A stretch of DNA of 13,388 nt from Oribacterium sp. (GCA_017940955.1 JAGAXP010000178.1:1-13388), one strand, 5' to 3'. Counted from the stretch's first letter, positions 1 through 5,716 are shown. Numbers and translations: made by a program. Notes: generated by a model not told the origin, from the letters alone.

Positions 1-57
1 CTTCTTGAATTAATTCTGATTCGAGAACTAACCTTCGGAGCTCTGCTCCATGAAGAT

Positions 58-124
58 TGCAACTGGCTGACCTTTCGGCCCCTGTAGTTTTGCGTCGCCG
101 GATTTCTCCGGGTTTGCCCAACTA
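58..124 (-). promoter_or_regulatory. Cyclic-di-GMP class I riboswitch (GEMM-I) aptamer
   Basis: Read on the minus strand, the sequence carries the GEMM-I hallmarks in order: GGGCAAACC, a 4-bp stem CGGA/UCCG closed by a GAAA tetraloop, then GCGACGCAAAACUAC, a second stem GGGGCC/GGUC capped by GAAA, and AGCCAGUUGC. This matches the GEMM-I consensus (conserved GGCAAA, GACGCAAA, and AGCC..GGUUGC segments), with the tetraloop in the P1b position. The family binds c-di-GMP and controls transcription or translation of the gene downstream. That gene lies to the left of position 1 and cannot be named. The closing P1 helix is weak by eye, and no terminator or start site is visible in the remaining 57 bases, so on/off polarity is unknown. 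A small hairpin (GGAGC/GCUCC, 37-49) follows but lacks a U-run. Confidence 0.85.
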
Positions 125-207
125 AGATCTAGGTTGGATCTCAGTTTAAAGAGAAGCGAACCGTTTTTCTGGTTCCTTTCTTTTCTCATCTCCTCTTTAC
201 AATACTA

Positions 208-235
208 ATTATACTATAGATTTTTTAAATTGCAA
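208..235 (-). promoter_or_regulatory. Sigma-A type promoter for the riboswitch transcript
   Basis: On the minus strand TTGCAA (230-235) and a perfect TATAAT (208-213) are 16 bp apart. Transcription would begin near 201 and reach the c-di-GMP aptamer after about 75 nt. The promoter lies downstream of the MATE gene, so the riboswitch gene has its own transcription unit. A GAACC/GGTTC hairpin (158-175) lies in the leader. It has no clear T-run and its role is unknown. Confidence 0.7.
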
Positions 236-290
236 GACTTTTTCTTAAAATTAATCAATTAAATTTAGATTTTAATTTGCATTTATACCG

Positions 291-1655
291 TTAGTTTTTA
301 ATATTCTGCTCTCTAAGCCTTTTTCTTCTGATTATTATGAAATATGCAACCTCTAAAATACAGCAGGATACCCAGCCTACCGGGTAACCAAGAGCTACTA
401 TCCGGGGAGTGTTGGCAACAAAATGAGTTACGACAAAAAGATATATCTGTCTGATAACCACAAATGTTCCAAGCATGATCATCATGGGTCCCTTTGAATC
501 TCCTCTTCCTCTCAGGGCGCCGGCCAACACATGATTAACACAGTTAAACATCAGAAAGTAAACATTGGTCCTAAGGAACAGAACACCATAATCTATAACG
601 CTTTTATCCGAAGTGAACATGCCTACAGCCTGTGATGCAAAAACAAAGATTCCTGTGGCTATAACTCCGGTGATCACAAAACTCATACTGACTGCTGTGT
701 TGGTACCTTCATCTGCTCTCTTCAGTTTTCCGGCTCCCACGTTCTGACTTACAAAGGTGGTGGAGGCCATGGCCATACTCTGCATAGGAAGCATTATAAA
801 CTGGTCGATTTTGTTATAGCAGCTCCATCCCGCCATGCAGCTTGCTCCGAAGAAGTTGATATAAGCCTGGACGAAAACATTGGAAAATGCAGTAATAACT
901 GACTGTATACCTGCAGGAAGTCCCACCAGCATGATTTTCTTCAGTATAGGTATATCTACCTTCAGGTCATGCCAGGTGAGCTTATAAATATCATCCGTCT
1001 TTGTCAGTAATCTCAGGGTTAAAAATGCAGAAATGAACTGAGCTATGATGGTTGCAAGAGCAACTCCCATGATCCCCATTTTAAATACAATTACAAAAAG
1101 AAGATCCAGAATTGTGTTTATAACACTGGTCAAAACAAGAAAATACAAAGGCCTTTTGGTATCTCCCACCGCTCTCAGGATACCGCTCCCTATGTTATAT
1201 ATAAGAAGTCCGGATATTCCGGCAAAATAAACTCTCAGGTAAAGTGTTGCTTCCCCCATTACATCTTCCGGGGTTGACATGAAATGAAGCATGGGAGTTA
1301 CTCCCAGAACACCTATTATGGTAAAGACCACCGAGAGTATAAATGTTGTGGCTATGGTAGTTTCCACTGAGGAATGAAGTCTTTCCAGATTCCTTGCACC
1401 GAAATAGGTACCCATAACAACGCCGGCACCAGTTGCAAAACCGTTAAAGAAAAATACCAGCATATTTACTATCATGGTTGTGGCGCCGACTGCTGCCAGC
1501 GCTTCGGTACCTACAAAATTTCCCACCACTATGGAATCCACGGTGTTATAAAGCATTTGAAATATATTTCCAAGCATCAAAGGCATGGCAAAGAATATTA
1601 TCTGCTTTATTATGTTGCCGCTGGTCATATCCTGAACCGTGCTTTTCTTTTCCAT
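291..1655 (-). CDS. MATE family multidrug/sodium efflux transporter (DinF-like)
   Basis: Encodes about 454 aa, the usual MATE length, with about twelve hydrophobic segments in two pseudo-repeats. Family signatures include an N-terminal stretch beginning around PLMLGNIFQMLYNTVDSIVVG, the loop GAGVVMGTYFGARN, GILRAVGDTKRP near the middle, and ALRGRGDSKGP in the second half. MATE proteins sit in the cytoplasmic membrane and exchange Na+ or H+ for cationic drugs or metabolites; the substrate here cannot be read. The ATG at 1655 was chosen because GGAGGAG lies 7 nt upstream. A TTG at 1682 in the same frame would start inside the T-run of an upstream terminator and is unlikely. A C-terminal basic tail (RRKRLREQNIKN) ends in the cytoplasm. 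No convincing terminator follows the stop. Confidence 0.93.
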   Translation of the reverse strand: MEKKSTVQDMTSGNIIKQIIFFAMPLMLGNIFQMLYNTVDSIVVGNFVGTEALAAVGATTMIVNMLVFFFNGFATGAGVVMGTYFGARNLERLHSSVETTIATTFILSVVFTIIGVLGVTPMLHFMSTPEDVMGEATLYLRVYFAGISGLLIYNIGSGILRAVGDTKRPLYFLVLTSVINTILDLLFVIVFKMGIMGVALATIIAQFISAFLTLRLLTKTDDIYKLTWHDLKVDIPILKKIMLVGLPAGIQSVITAFSNVFVQAYINFFGASCMAGWSCYNKIDQFIMLPMQSMAMASTTFVSQNVGAGKLKRADEGTNTAVSMSFVITGVIATGIFVFASQAVGMFTSDKSVIDYGVLFLRTNVYFLMFNCVNHVLAGALRGRGDSKGPMMIMLGTFVVIRQIYLFVVTHFVANTPRIVALGYPVGWVSCCILEVAYFIIIRRKRLREQNIKN

Positions 1656-1680
1656 CCCTGTCTCCTCCGTGATGCGATAC

Positions 1681-1711
1681 AAAAAAAGTCATGTCTTTCA
1701 AGACACGACTT
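1681..1711 (-). terminator. Intrinsic terminator after tRNA-Lys, just upstream of the MATE gene
   Basis: On the minus strand a 12-bp stem, AAGTCGTGTCTT paired with AAGACATGACTT (one G-T pair, loop about 2-4 nt), runs straight into seven T residues (1687-1681). It would end the tRNA-Lys transcript. It lies only 25 bp before the MATE start codon, so MATE either depends on read-through or has a promoter overlapping the terminator or tRNA. Confidence 0.85.
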
Positions 1712-1732
1712 CTAAAACAATGTAACAAAAAA

Positions 1733-1805
1733 TGCACCTTCAGGGACTTGAACCCTGGACAAACGGATTAAGAGTCCGCTGCTCTACCAACTGAGCTAAA
1801 GGTGC
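1733..1805 (-). tRNA. tRNA-Lys (anticodon CUU)
   Basis: On the minus strand a complete cloverleaf of 73 nt is seen. The acceptor GCACCUU pairs with AAGGUGC, and the D-arm is GCUC/GAGC with AGUUGGUA. The anticodon stem GCGGA/UCCGU holds loop CUCUUAA, giving anticodon CUU, and the T-arm is CAGGG/CCCUG around UUCAAGU. The discriminator base is A. CCA is not encoded, and a T6 run follows directly. It reads AAG lysine codons. Confidence 0.97.
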
Positions 1806-1827
1806 AAAGCATTTTTAATGCTTGTTT

Positions 1828-1856
1828 AGTCTACAAATAATTGACTGTTTTGTCAA
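1828..1856 (-). promoter_or_regulatory. Promoter of tRNA-Lys
   Basis: A perfect -35 TTGACA (1851-1856) and a -10 TAGACT (1828-1833) are separated by exactly 17 bp on the minus strand, giving a start about 16 nt before the mature tRNA. The 5' leader contains a small stem AAGCATT/AATGCTT (1807-1823) that would lie next to the RNase P site. The remaining stretch up to 1999 is AT-rich, and I see no gene or clear terminator in it. Confidence 0.8.
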
Positions 1857-1999
1857 TCACTTTTTAAAAGAAGTTATTTCGTTCTACTTTGTCTGTTTGA
1901 AAGAACATTTTTTACACGAATTGTATTTCAAATTCTCATTTATTTATAATTGTTTTTCAAACCACAATATCTGAATTCAAATTTACGTTAATTCATATA

Positions 2000-2803
2000 C
2001 TAGGAATAAACTCTGACGTTTGCATAAAAGCGCCCTTTCTTTGTCATGGTTCCCGTACTTTCAAAGATAAACTTACCATGACCTCTGACCGTCACACGGT
2101 CTCCGGGTTTCAAATTGTACCCGGGATCGGTCACTGTCTGCCCGTTGATAAATACATTTTCAGCTTTGATAACTTCCTGTGCTCTTCCTCTGGAGAGATG
2201 CCATACCATGGCAAGTACCGCATCTACTCTCTGTGAAGCAACAGATCCTGAAACCTCAGTGAATTTTGGCTGTACATCACACTCTGAGGGTGATACAAGC
2301 CCGCAGTCTACAGAGGTATGCTTAACCCGGGTAAGTTCTCTCGCCACGGTTTCCGCCATATCACTTAAAACAAATATATAAGCTGAACTTCCATCTACAA
2401 GAATGTCTCCTATCTTTTCTCTCTCAATCCCAAGATTCATAAGGGCTCCGAGAAAATCTCTGTGACTCAGATCGTCGGCAAACCTGTTATTTAAGGGCTT
2501 CACATGAATGCATTTAATGATGTCTCCCGCTAAAGCTTCATTAACACTAAACTCCTCCGGTGACATATAGCCTGGAAGGAAACATATAACATTTCTTCCC
2601 GCGTCTTCATGACCTCCGTATATAACGTAGGAGCTTCCGTTCAAAACATTAACCTTTGAAGATATCCCGCGGCTTTTTAAAATCCGGTAAAATGCAGCAA
2701 GATCTGATGCCGAGAGAAAATTGGTATATGTCAGATACTCATTGTTATAGGCTCTCTTGGAGAGATCGTCTATGCGACCTTCCAGTAAATTATCGTGTTC
2801 CAT
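2000..2803 (-). CDS. ylmH: YlmH-type S4 domain RNA-binding protein
   Basis: A 267-aa protein with the YlmH layout: an N-terminal RNA-binding-like region, a central segment containing LSHRDFLGALMNLGI and then EREKIGDI (about 112-134), which is diagnostic of YlmH, and a C-terminal S4 domain (about 191-245, RVDAVLAMVWHLSRGRAQ...VFINGQTV...LKPGDRVTVRGHGKF). In Bacillus subtilis YlmH binds the large ribosomal subunit and can act in ribosome-associated quality control; that role is carried over here by homology only. The start lies 3 nt after the hflX stop and in the same frame (TAG TTA ATG). The best Shine-Dalgarno, AAGGAG, is about 15 nt upstream inside hflX, unusually far, so translation may depend on ribosomes finishing hflX. 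No terminator was recognised downstream. Confidence 0.9.
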   Translation of the reverse strand: MEHDNLLEGRIDDLSKRAYNNEYLTYTNFLSASDLAAFYRILKSRGISSKVNVLNGSSYVIYGGHEDAGRNVICFLPGYMSPEEFSVNEALAGDIIKCIHVKPLNNRFADDLSHRDFLGALMNLGIEREKIGDILVDGSSAYIFVLSDMAETVARELTRVKHTSVDCGLVSPSECDVQPKFTEVSGSVASQRVDAVLAMVWHLSRGRAQEVIKAENVFINGQTVTDPGYNLKPGDRVTVRGHGKFIFESTGTMTKKGRFYANVRVYS

Positions 2804-2806
2804 TAA

Positions 2807-4087
2807 CTATTGTATGAACTCCTTATATCGCTTTATCATTTCCTGGTTGAGATCTGCGGTCATGTGTATCCCATCATCTTCATACTTTACAGAGATAACC
2901 CTTGATCTCTCCTGAAGATCATGTTCTACGCCGCCTTTTGTATATGGGATTATCAGTTCCATGGTGAGGTAATCGGAAAACAGCTTTTCATCTATTTTCT
3001 GAAGCAGAAGCTCGAGACCTATACCCTTTTCCGCAGAAATATAAATCTTATCTCCCCGGTCTATGGGAAGCTCATACTCAGGATATTTGCGGTCTGATTT
3101 ATTCATTACGTAAATTACCGGGATATGACCTGCCTCCAGTTCCTTTAGGGTTTTGGCCGTAACGTCCATGTGCATCTGATAATTCTTGTCTGAATAATCT
3201 ATAACCTCAAGTATAAGGTCAGCATTAACAGCCTCCTCCAGTGTGGAGCGAAAGGCATTGACCAGATCGTGAGGAAGGTCGTTTATAAAGCCTACCGTAT
3301 CCGACAGAAGGAAATCCCTATGGTCCGGGGGAGTTATCTTTCTAACTGTGGTATCCAGTGTGGCGAAAAGCATGTCCTTCACCATAACTTCTTTTTCTTC
3401 ATCAGGACAATAGGTCTTTATCATTTTATTAAGGAGTGTGGACTTACCCGCATTGGTATAACCAACCAGCGCAACCTGTGGTATTCCGGAAGTCATACGC
3501 TTACGGCGCTGGGTGTCCCGGTTCTGGCTGATCTCCCGAAGCTGTTTGCGAAGCTCCGACATCTGCTTTTCTATATGTCTTCTGTCAAGCTCGATCTGAG
3601 TCTCACCGGATCCCTTGTTGGACATGGAGCCTCCGGTTCCTCCCTGTCTGCTGAGATTCTGGCGTAAACCCACAAGTCTCGGAAGCATATACTGAAGCTT
3701 TGCGTAGTCCACCTGCATTTTCGCTTCCCTTGTCCTGGCTCTGTCGGCAAAGATATTTAATATAAGGTTTGTACGGTCAATGACCTCAACCTCCAGGTCG
3801 TGGGCGAGATTTGCAAGCTGTGAAGGCGAAAGCTGGTTATTTACGATTACAAGGTCTGCTTCCATTTCCCACACCAGGGCCTTCAGCTCCTGAACCTTAC
3901 CTGAACCTATATAATAGGCTGAATCCTGTGAATCCAGATTCTGGGTAATGTCAGCGATGACCAAAAGATTCTCAGCTTCGGCGAGCCCTTCCAGTTCTTT
4001 CATGGAGGTGTCAAAATCAGGATTATTGCCAATGCAGGCTCCCACAAGGATTGCTCTTTTTTTATCCAGTTCTTTATTATCTATCAT
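2807..4087 (-). CDS. hflX: HflX ribosome-associated GTPase
   Basis: A 426-aa protein of typical HflX length. The N-terminal HflX domain carries the YYIGSGKVQEL segment (58-68) and the Gly-rich linker RQGGTGGSMSNKGSGETQ (147-164), followed by a basic coiled region (169-197). The GTPase motifs are complete: G1 GYTNAGKS (209-216), G2 LFATLDTT (240-247), G3 DTVG (263-266), G4 NKSD (329-332) and G5 SAEKG (351-355). HflX splits stalled or hibernating 70S ribosomes after heat or antibiotic stress. An AAGGA lies about 9 nt before the ATG. The start overlaps the end of the upstream membrane protein gene by 11 bp, indicating translational coupling, and ylmH follows within 3 nt, so two ribosome-stress factors share an operon. 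Confidence 0.96.
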   Translation of the reverse strand: MIDNKELDKKRAILVGACIGNNPDFDTSMKELEGLAEAENLLVIADITQNLDSQDSAYYIGSGKVQELKALVWEMEADLVIVNNQLSPSQLANLAHDLEVEVIDRTNLILNIFADRARTREAKMQVDYAKLQYMLPRLVGLRQNLSRQGGTGGSMSNKGSGETQIELDRRHIEKQMSELRKQLREISQNRDTQRRKRMTSGIPQVALVGYTNAGKSTLLNKMIKTYCPDEEKEVMVKDMLFATLDTTVRKITPPDHRDFLLSDTVGFINDLPHDLVNAFRSTLEEAVNADLILEVIDYSDKNYQMHMDVTAKTLKELEAGHIPVIYVMNKSDRKYPEYELPIDRGDKIYISAEKGIGLELLLQKIDEKLFSDYLTMELIIPYTKGGVEHDLQERSRVISVKYEDDGIHMTADLNQEMIKRYKEFIQ

Positions 4088-4802
4088 TTTTATGTTTCCT
4101 TGTAAAAACTGTGATGATCATACTAAGTGCCATCACAACCAGTACCGATGCTATAAAGGTTAGCACAATCTTTAATGCACAATCCGAGAAGAAGCCCTCC
4201 GGCAGCATATTGATCATCCTGCTTTCCCTGGGATCAAACATCCAGTTTCCCTGACTGAAAAATATCTCGTGAAATATAGTGAAGTATTTAGTAAAATCTG
4301 TTGCCGCAAGAGCACCGATGAGTAAAACCACAGCCAGTATCCAGGCACATACTTTTATAAAACTTGTGCTTAGATAATACAGAGCTCCACCTGGTTTTGC
4401 CACAACTATAAGGTAGCCTGCAATGGCAAGAGCTGTCAGGATGAAAATCGATCTTAAAAATAAGCATTTAACAAAGAGGACTCTGACATCGGCCATATGC
4501 GAAGCTTCATCTTCATTATAGAAAAAAGCCGGTTGGCCGTTTATAGTGGTTTCTATAATGAGGTTTTCTCTGTCTCCCCTCAGATATACCATGGTCTGAT
4601 CCAGTACATGACACATATCATCGAGACTCATGGTCTCCCCCATCCAGGCTTCAAGGCTTCCCGTTACATCATATTTAATGAATTCATTCCGGAAAAAGTC
4701 CGGTGAACCGTAACAAGCAACTTCAAAGCTGGTAACAAATATGATAAATAACAGCATGACCGAAAAGATCATGCCGAGTATATTTCGGTACAATGCTTTC
4801 AT
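4077..4802 (-). CDS. DUF1461 / TIGR01906-type integral membrane protein
   Basis: A 241-aa protein with one N-terminal hydrophobic segment (about 9-29), an extracytoplasmic loop, and three further segments (about 110-134, 149-168, 208-233). Two conserved stretches point to the TIGR01906/DUF1461 family: EDEASHMADVR (97-107), and the block starting HEIFF at 178 that continues NWMFDPRESRMI and ends LPEGFF at 205. The family is common in Clostridia and lactobacilli and its function is unknown. A GGGAG lies 9 nt before the ATG. The gene heads the operon with hflX, overlapping it by 11 bp. I found no clean -35/-10 pair on the minus strand upstream; the 33-bp repeats at 4876-4957 lie 74 bp ahead of the start codon and could hold its control sites. 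Confidence 0.82.
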   Translation of the reverse strand: MKALYRNILGMIFSVMLLFIIFVTSFEVACYGSPDFFRNEFIKYDVTGSLEAWMGETMSLDDMCHVLDQTMVYLRGDRENLIIETTINGQPAFFYNEDEASHMADVRVLFVKCLFLRSIFILTALAIAGYLIVVAKPGGALYYLSTSFIKVCAWILAVVLLIGALAATDFTKYFTIFHEIFFSQGNWMFDPRESRMINMLPEGFFSDCALKIVLTFIASVLVVMALSMIITVFTRKHKNDR

Positions 4803-4875
4803 CTTTTAAACTCCCGCTATTTTGGTATATTTAACCGGTAATCAAGCTGCCACCGATATAGAAACAGCGTAACAA

Positions 4876-4957
4876 TTCATTCGGTGGATCATGGAACGGA
4901 TTTATTTGTTCATCCGGTGAACCATGGAACGGAGTTGGTTGTTCATCCGGTGAACTA
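4876..4957. repeat. 33-bp tandem repeat with palindromes, about 2.5 copies
   Basis: Units begin at 4876, 4909 and 4942, exactly 33 bp apart. Each starts TTCAT(T/C)CGGTG, and the first two continue through ATGGAACGGA. Units 2 and 3 contain the near-palindrome GTTCATCCGGTGAAC, and unit 2 also has CCATGG. The array lies between the divergent membrane protein-hflX-ylmH operon and the tRNA-Arg region promoter (-35 at 5002). An operator array is plausible but not shown. The third unit is cut short after TGAAC. Confidence 0.8.
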
Positions 4958-5001
4958 TTACAAAATAGCTGAGAAATAGTTTACCATGAATGACCTTTTT
5001 G

Positions 5002-5030
5002 TTGAACTGAAATGTTATTTATGCTAAGAT
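5002..5030 (+). promoter_or_regulatory. Promoter of the tRNA-Arg region
   Basis: TTGAAC (5002-5007) and TAAGAT (5025-5030) have a 17-bp spacer, with TGC before the -10 forming an extended -10 element. A start near 5037 would place the first tRNA-like copy about 25 nt into the transcript. It lies about 45 bp downstream of the palindromic repeat array. Confidence 0.65.
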
Positions 5031-5060
5031 AAAGTGCCTGGAAAAATAGTTTCAGGATGT

Positions 5061-5137
5061 GTTTCTGTAGCTCAGCAGGATAGAGCGTTCGCCTCCTAAG
5101 CGGAAGCTATAGCTTTAAACCCGCATAAATAGGGGAC
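5061..5137 (+). pseudogene. Degenerate tRNA-Arg(CCU)-like copy 1
   Basis: The 5' half is an intact tRNA: acceptor strand GTTTCTG, D-arm GCTC/GAGC with AGCAGGATA, and a fully paired anticodon stem UUCGC/GCGGA around CUCCUAA (anticodon CCU). After that the T-arm is lost. The stretch where it should be is about 26 nt rather than 22 and has only a faint trace (GCTTTAAACCC). AGGGGAC at 5131-5137 could still pair weakly with the 5' acceptor strand using G-U pairs, and TTTTT follows. No CCA is present. I read it as a decayed tRNA that is probably still transcribed; a tRNA-like regulatory RNA is an alternative. Confidence 0.6.
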
Positions 5138-5188
5138 TTTTTGGAAGTTCGACTGAGTGAGTGTGAGTGAGTAAAACCTAATACAGTT

Positions 5189-5213
5189 AACAGAGAATAT
5201 AAGATTCTGTGTT
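5189..5213 (+). other. Hairpin between tRNA-like copies 1 and 2
   Basis: AACAGAGAAT and ATTCTGTGTT pair over 10 bp with one mismatch, with loop ATAAG. It is followed by an AT-rich stretch but no real T-run, so it is a poor terminator on either strand. It may be a processing or pausing structure between the two copies. Confidence 0.4.
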
Positions 5214-5222
5214 ATAAATCTT

Positions 5223-5330
5223 GTCTACGTAGCTCAGCAGGATAGAGCACACGCCTCCTAAGGTGATTGCGGACCATCCGCCTGGCGGAAAACTCATATC
5301 GGCTGTGAGTTCGAAAATAGAGCCGAAATC
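5223..5330 (+). pseudogene. Degenerate tRNA-Arg(CCU)-like copy 2
   Basis: The 5' half is again tRNA-like: GTCTACG, GCTC/GAGC with AGCAGGATA, and loop CUCCUAA. The 3' side of the anticodon stem has lost a base (GGTGA instead of about GCGTG). Mutually exclusive hairpins follow instead of a variable loop and T-arm: GCGGA/TCCGC (5269-5281) against CCGC/GCGG (5278-5288), and ACTCA/TGAGT against TCGGCT/AGCCGA (5299-5326). A T-loop-like TTCGAAA (5311 on) survives without its stem. No acceptor 3' strand or CCA is found. A decayed tRNA is the simplest reading. Confidence 0.6.
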
Positions 5331-5345
5331 ATCAATTTTATACAA

Positions 5346-5422
5346 GTCCTCGTAGCTCAGCTGGATAGAGCGCGCGCCTCCTAAGCGTGAGGTCGGAGGT
5401 TCAAATCCTCTCGGGGACGCCA
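5346..5422 (+). tRNA. tRNA-Arg (anticodon CCU)
   Basis: A complete 77-nt tRNA with encoded CCA. The acceptor GUCCUCG pairs with CGGGGAC, and the D-arm is GCUC/GAGC with AGCUGGAUA. The anticodon stem CGCGC/GCGUG surrounds CUCCUAA (anticodon CCU), and the T-arm is GGAGG/CCUCU around UUCAAAU. The discriminator is G. It reads the rare AGG arginine codon. It is the only intact member of the three-copy array. It lies next to the ICE, and the 3' ends of tRNA-Arg genes are frequent targets of tyrosine integrases, so it is the likely attachment site; the far repeat is outside the window. Confidence 0.97.
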
Positions 5423-5430
5423 GAAATTCC

Positions 5431-5464
5431 GCGGAAAATCAAGGTTTCTTGGTTTTCCGCTTTT
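5431..5464 (+). terminator. Intrinsic terminator of tRNA-Arg
   Basis: GCGGAAAATCAAG (5431-5443) pairs with CTTGGTTTTCCGC (5448-5460) over 13 bp with one U-G pair and a GTTT loop, followed by TTTTCTC. It starts 8 nt after the tRNA CCA. It separates the chromosomal tRNA transcript from the ICE genes. Confidence 0.85.
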
Positions 5465-5495
5465 CTCATCTCTACATAAAATCTCATCGATTTCT

Positions 5496-5643
5496 GTTAG
5501 CCAGCTAACACAGCAGGTTTATACGTTCGATACCATCTGCCTTTGTTAGCCGGCTAACATGTTAGCAAAAATTGACCATTTCTGCTAACAAAAATCGCCG
5601 TTTTGCTAAAAAGAGCAAAAATCCCCCCAAAATCCCAGCTAAC
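5496..5643. repeat. GTTAGC/GCTAAC hexamer cluster with two palindromes
   Basis: Seven exact copies of GTTAGC or its complement GCTAAC occur within 148 bp, starting at 5496, 5504, 5545, 5553, 5561, 5584 and 5638; GCTAAA at 5605 is a one-base variant. Four of them form two palindromes, GTTAGCCAGCTAAC (5496-5509) and the perfect GTTAGCCGGCTAAC (5545-5558). A separate TTTTGCT/AGCAAAA hairpin lies at 5601-5620. The array stands between the tRNA-Arg and the first ICE leader. It could bind an element-encoded repressor, an excision factor, the replication initiator or ParB; the sequence alone does not decide. Confidence 0.85.
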
Positions 5644-5668
5644 AAAAAAGTTTGATTGCAGGAGTACT

Positions 5669-5716
5669 ATGCCGTTACAGCCCGTGCTTTTAAGGCATTC
5701 GTTCTCTCTTACATAG
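5669..5716 (+). CDS. Putative 15-aa leader peptide of the ICE operon
   Basis: A short ORF encodes MPLQPVLLRHSFSLT. GGAG (5661-5664) lies 4 nt before the ATG, closer than ideal. Its TAG stop (5714-5716) touches the first base of the strong hairpin at 5716-5753. This placement is typical of leader peptides that couple ribosome movement to an attenuator. The eighth to tenth sense codons include a Leu-Leu pair and then AGG, the codon read by the adjacent tRNA-Arg(CCU). No homologue is recognised, and translation is inferred from the RBS and context only. Confidence 0.5.
   Translation: MPLQPVLLRHSFSLT

Noticed and set aside
158..175. GAACC/GGTTC hairpin as a terminator
   Set aside because: On the minus strand only a broken T stretch follows. 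On the plus strand a CT-rich stretch follows, but there is no gene upstream to terminate.
40..201. A minus-strand open frame of about 53 codons starting ATGAGAAAAGAAAGG that spans the whole riboswitch
   Set aside because: The GAGGAG is directly against the ATG with no spacing, and the frame crosses conserved RNA structure. The riboswitch explains the sequence better.
1656..1682. Nine-residue N-terminal extension of MATE from a TTG at 1682
   Set aside because: The TTG lies in the terminator T-run, whereas the internal ATG at 1655 has a near-perfect RBS and fits family length.
1546..1737. Minus-strand frame overlapping the MATE start, terminator and tRNA edge
   Set aside because: It runs through the terminator and out of frame with MATE, has no RBS, and has low-complexity composition typical of a shadow frame.
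4876..4957. The 33-bp repeats as a CRISPR array
   Set aside because: The units are contiguous tandem copies with no variable spacers, only about 2.5 copies, and no cas genes nearby.
5061..5422. Group I intron interrupting tRNA-Arg(CCU), as known in some bacteria
   Set aside because: The third copy is intact without an intron, the inserts are too short, and no matching 3' exons follow copies 1 and 2.
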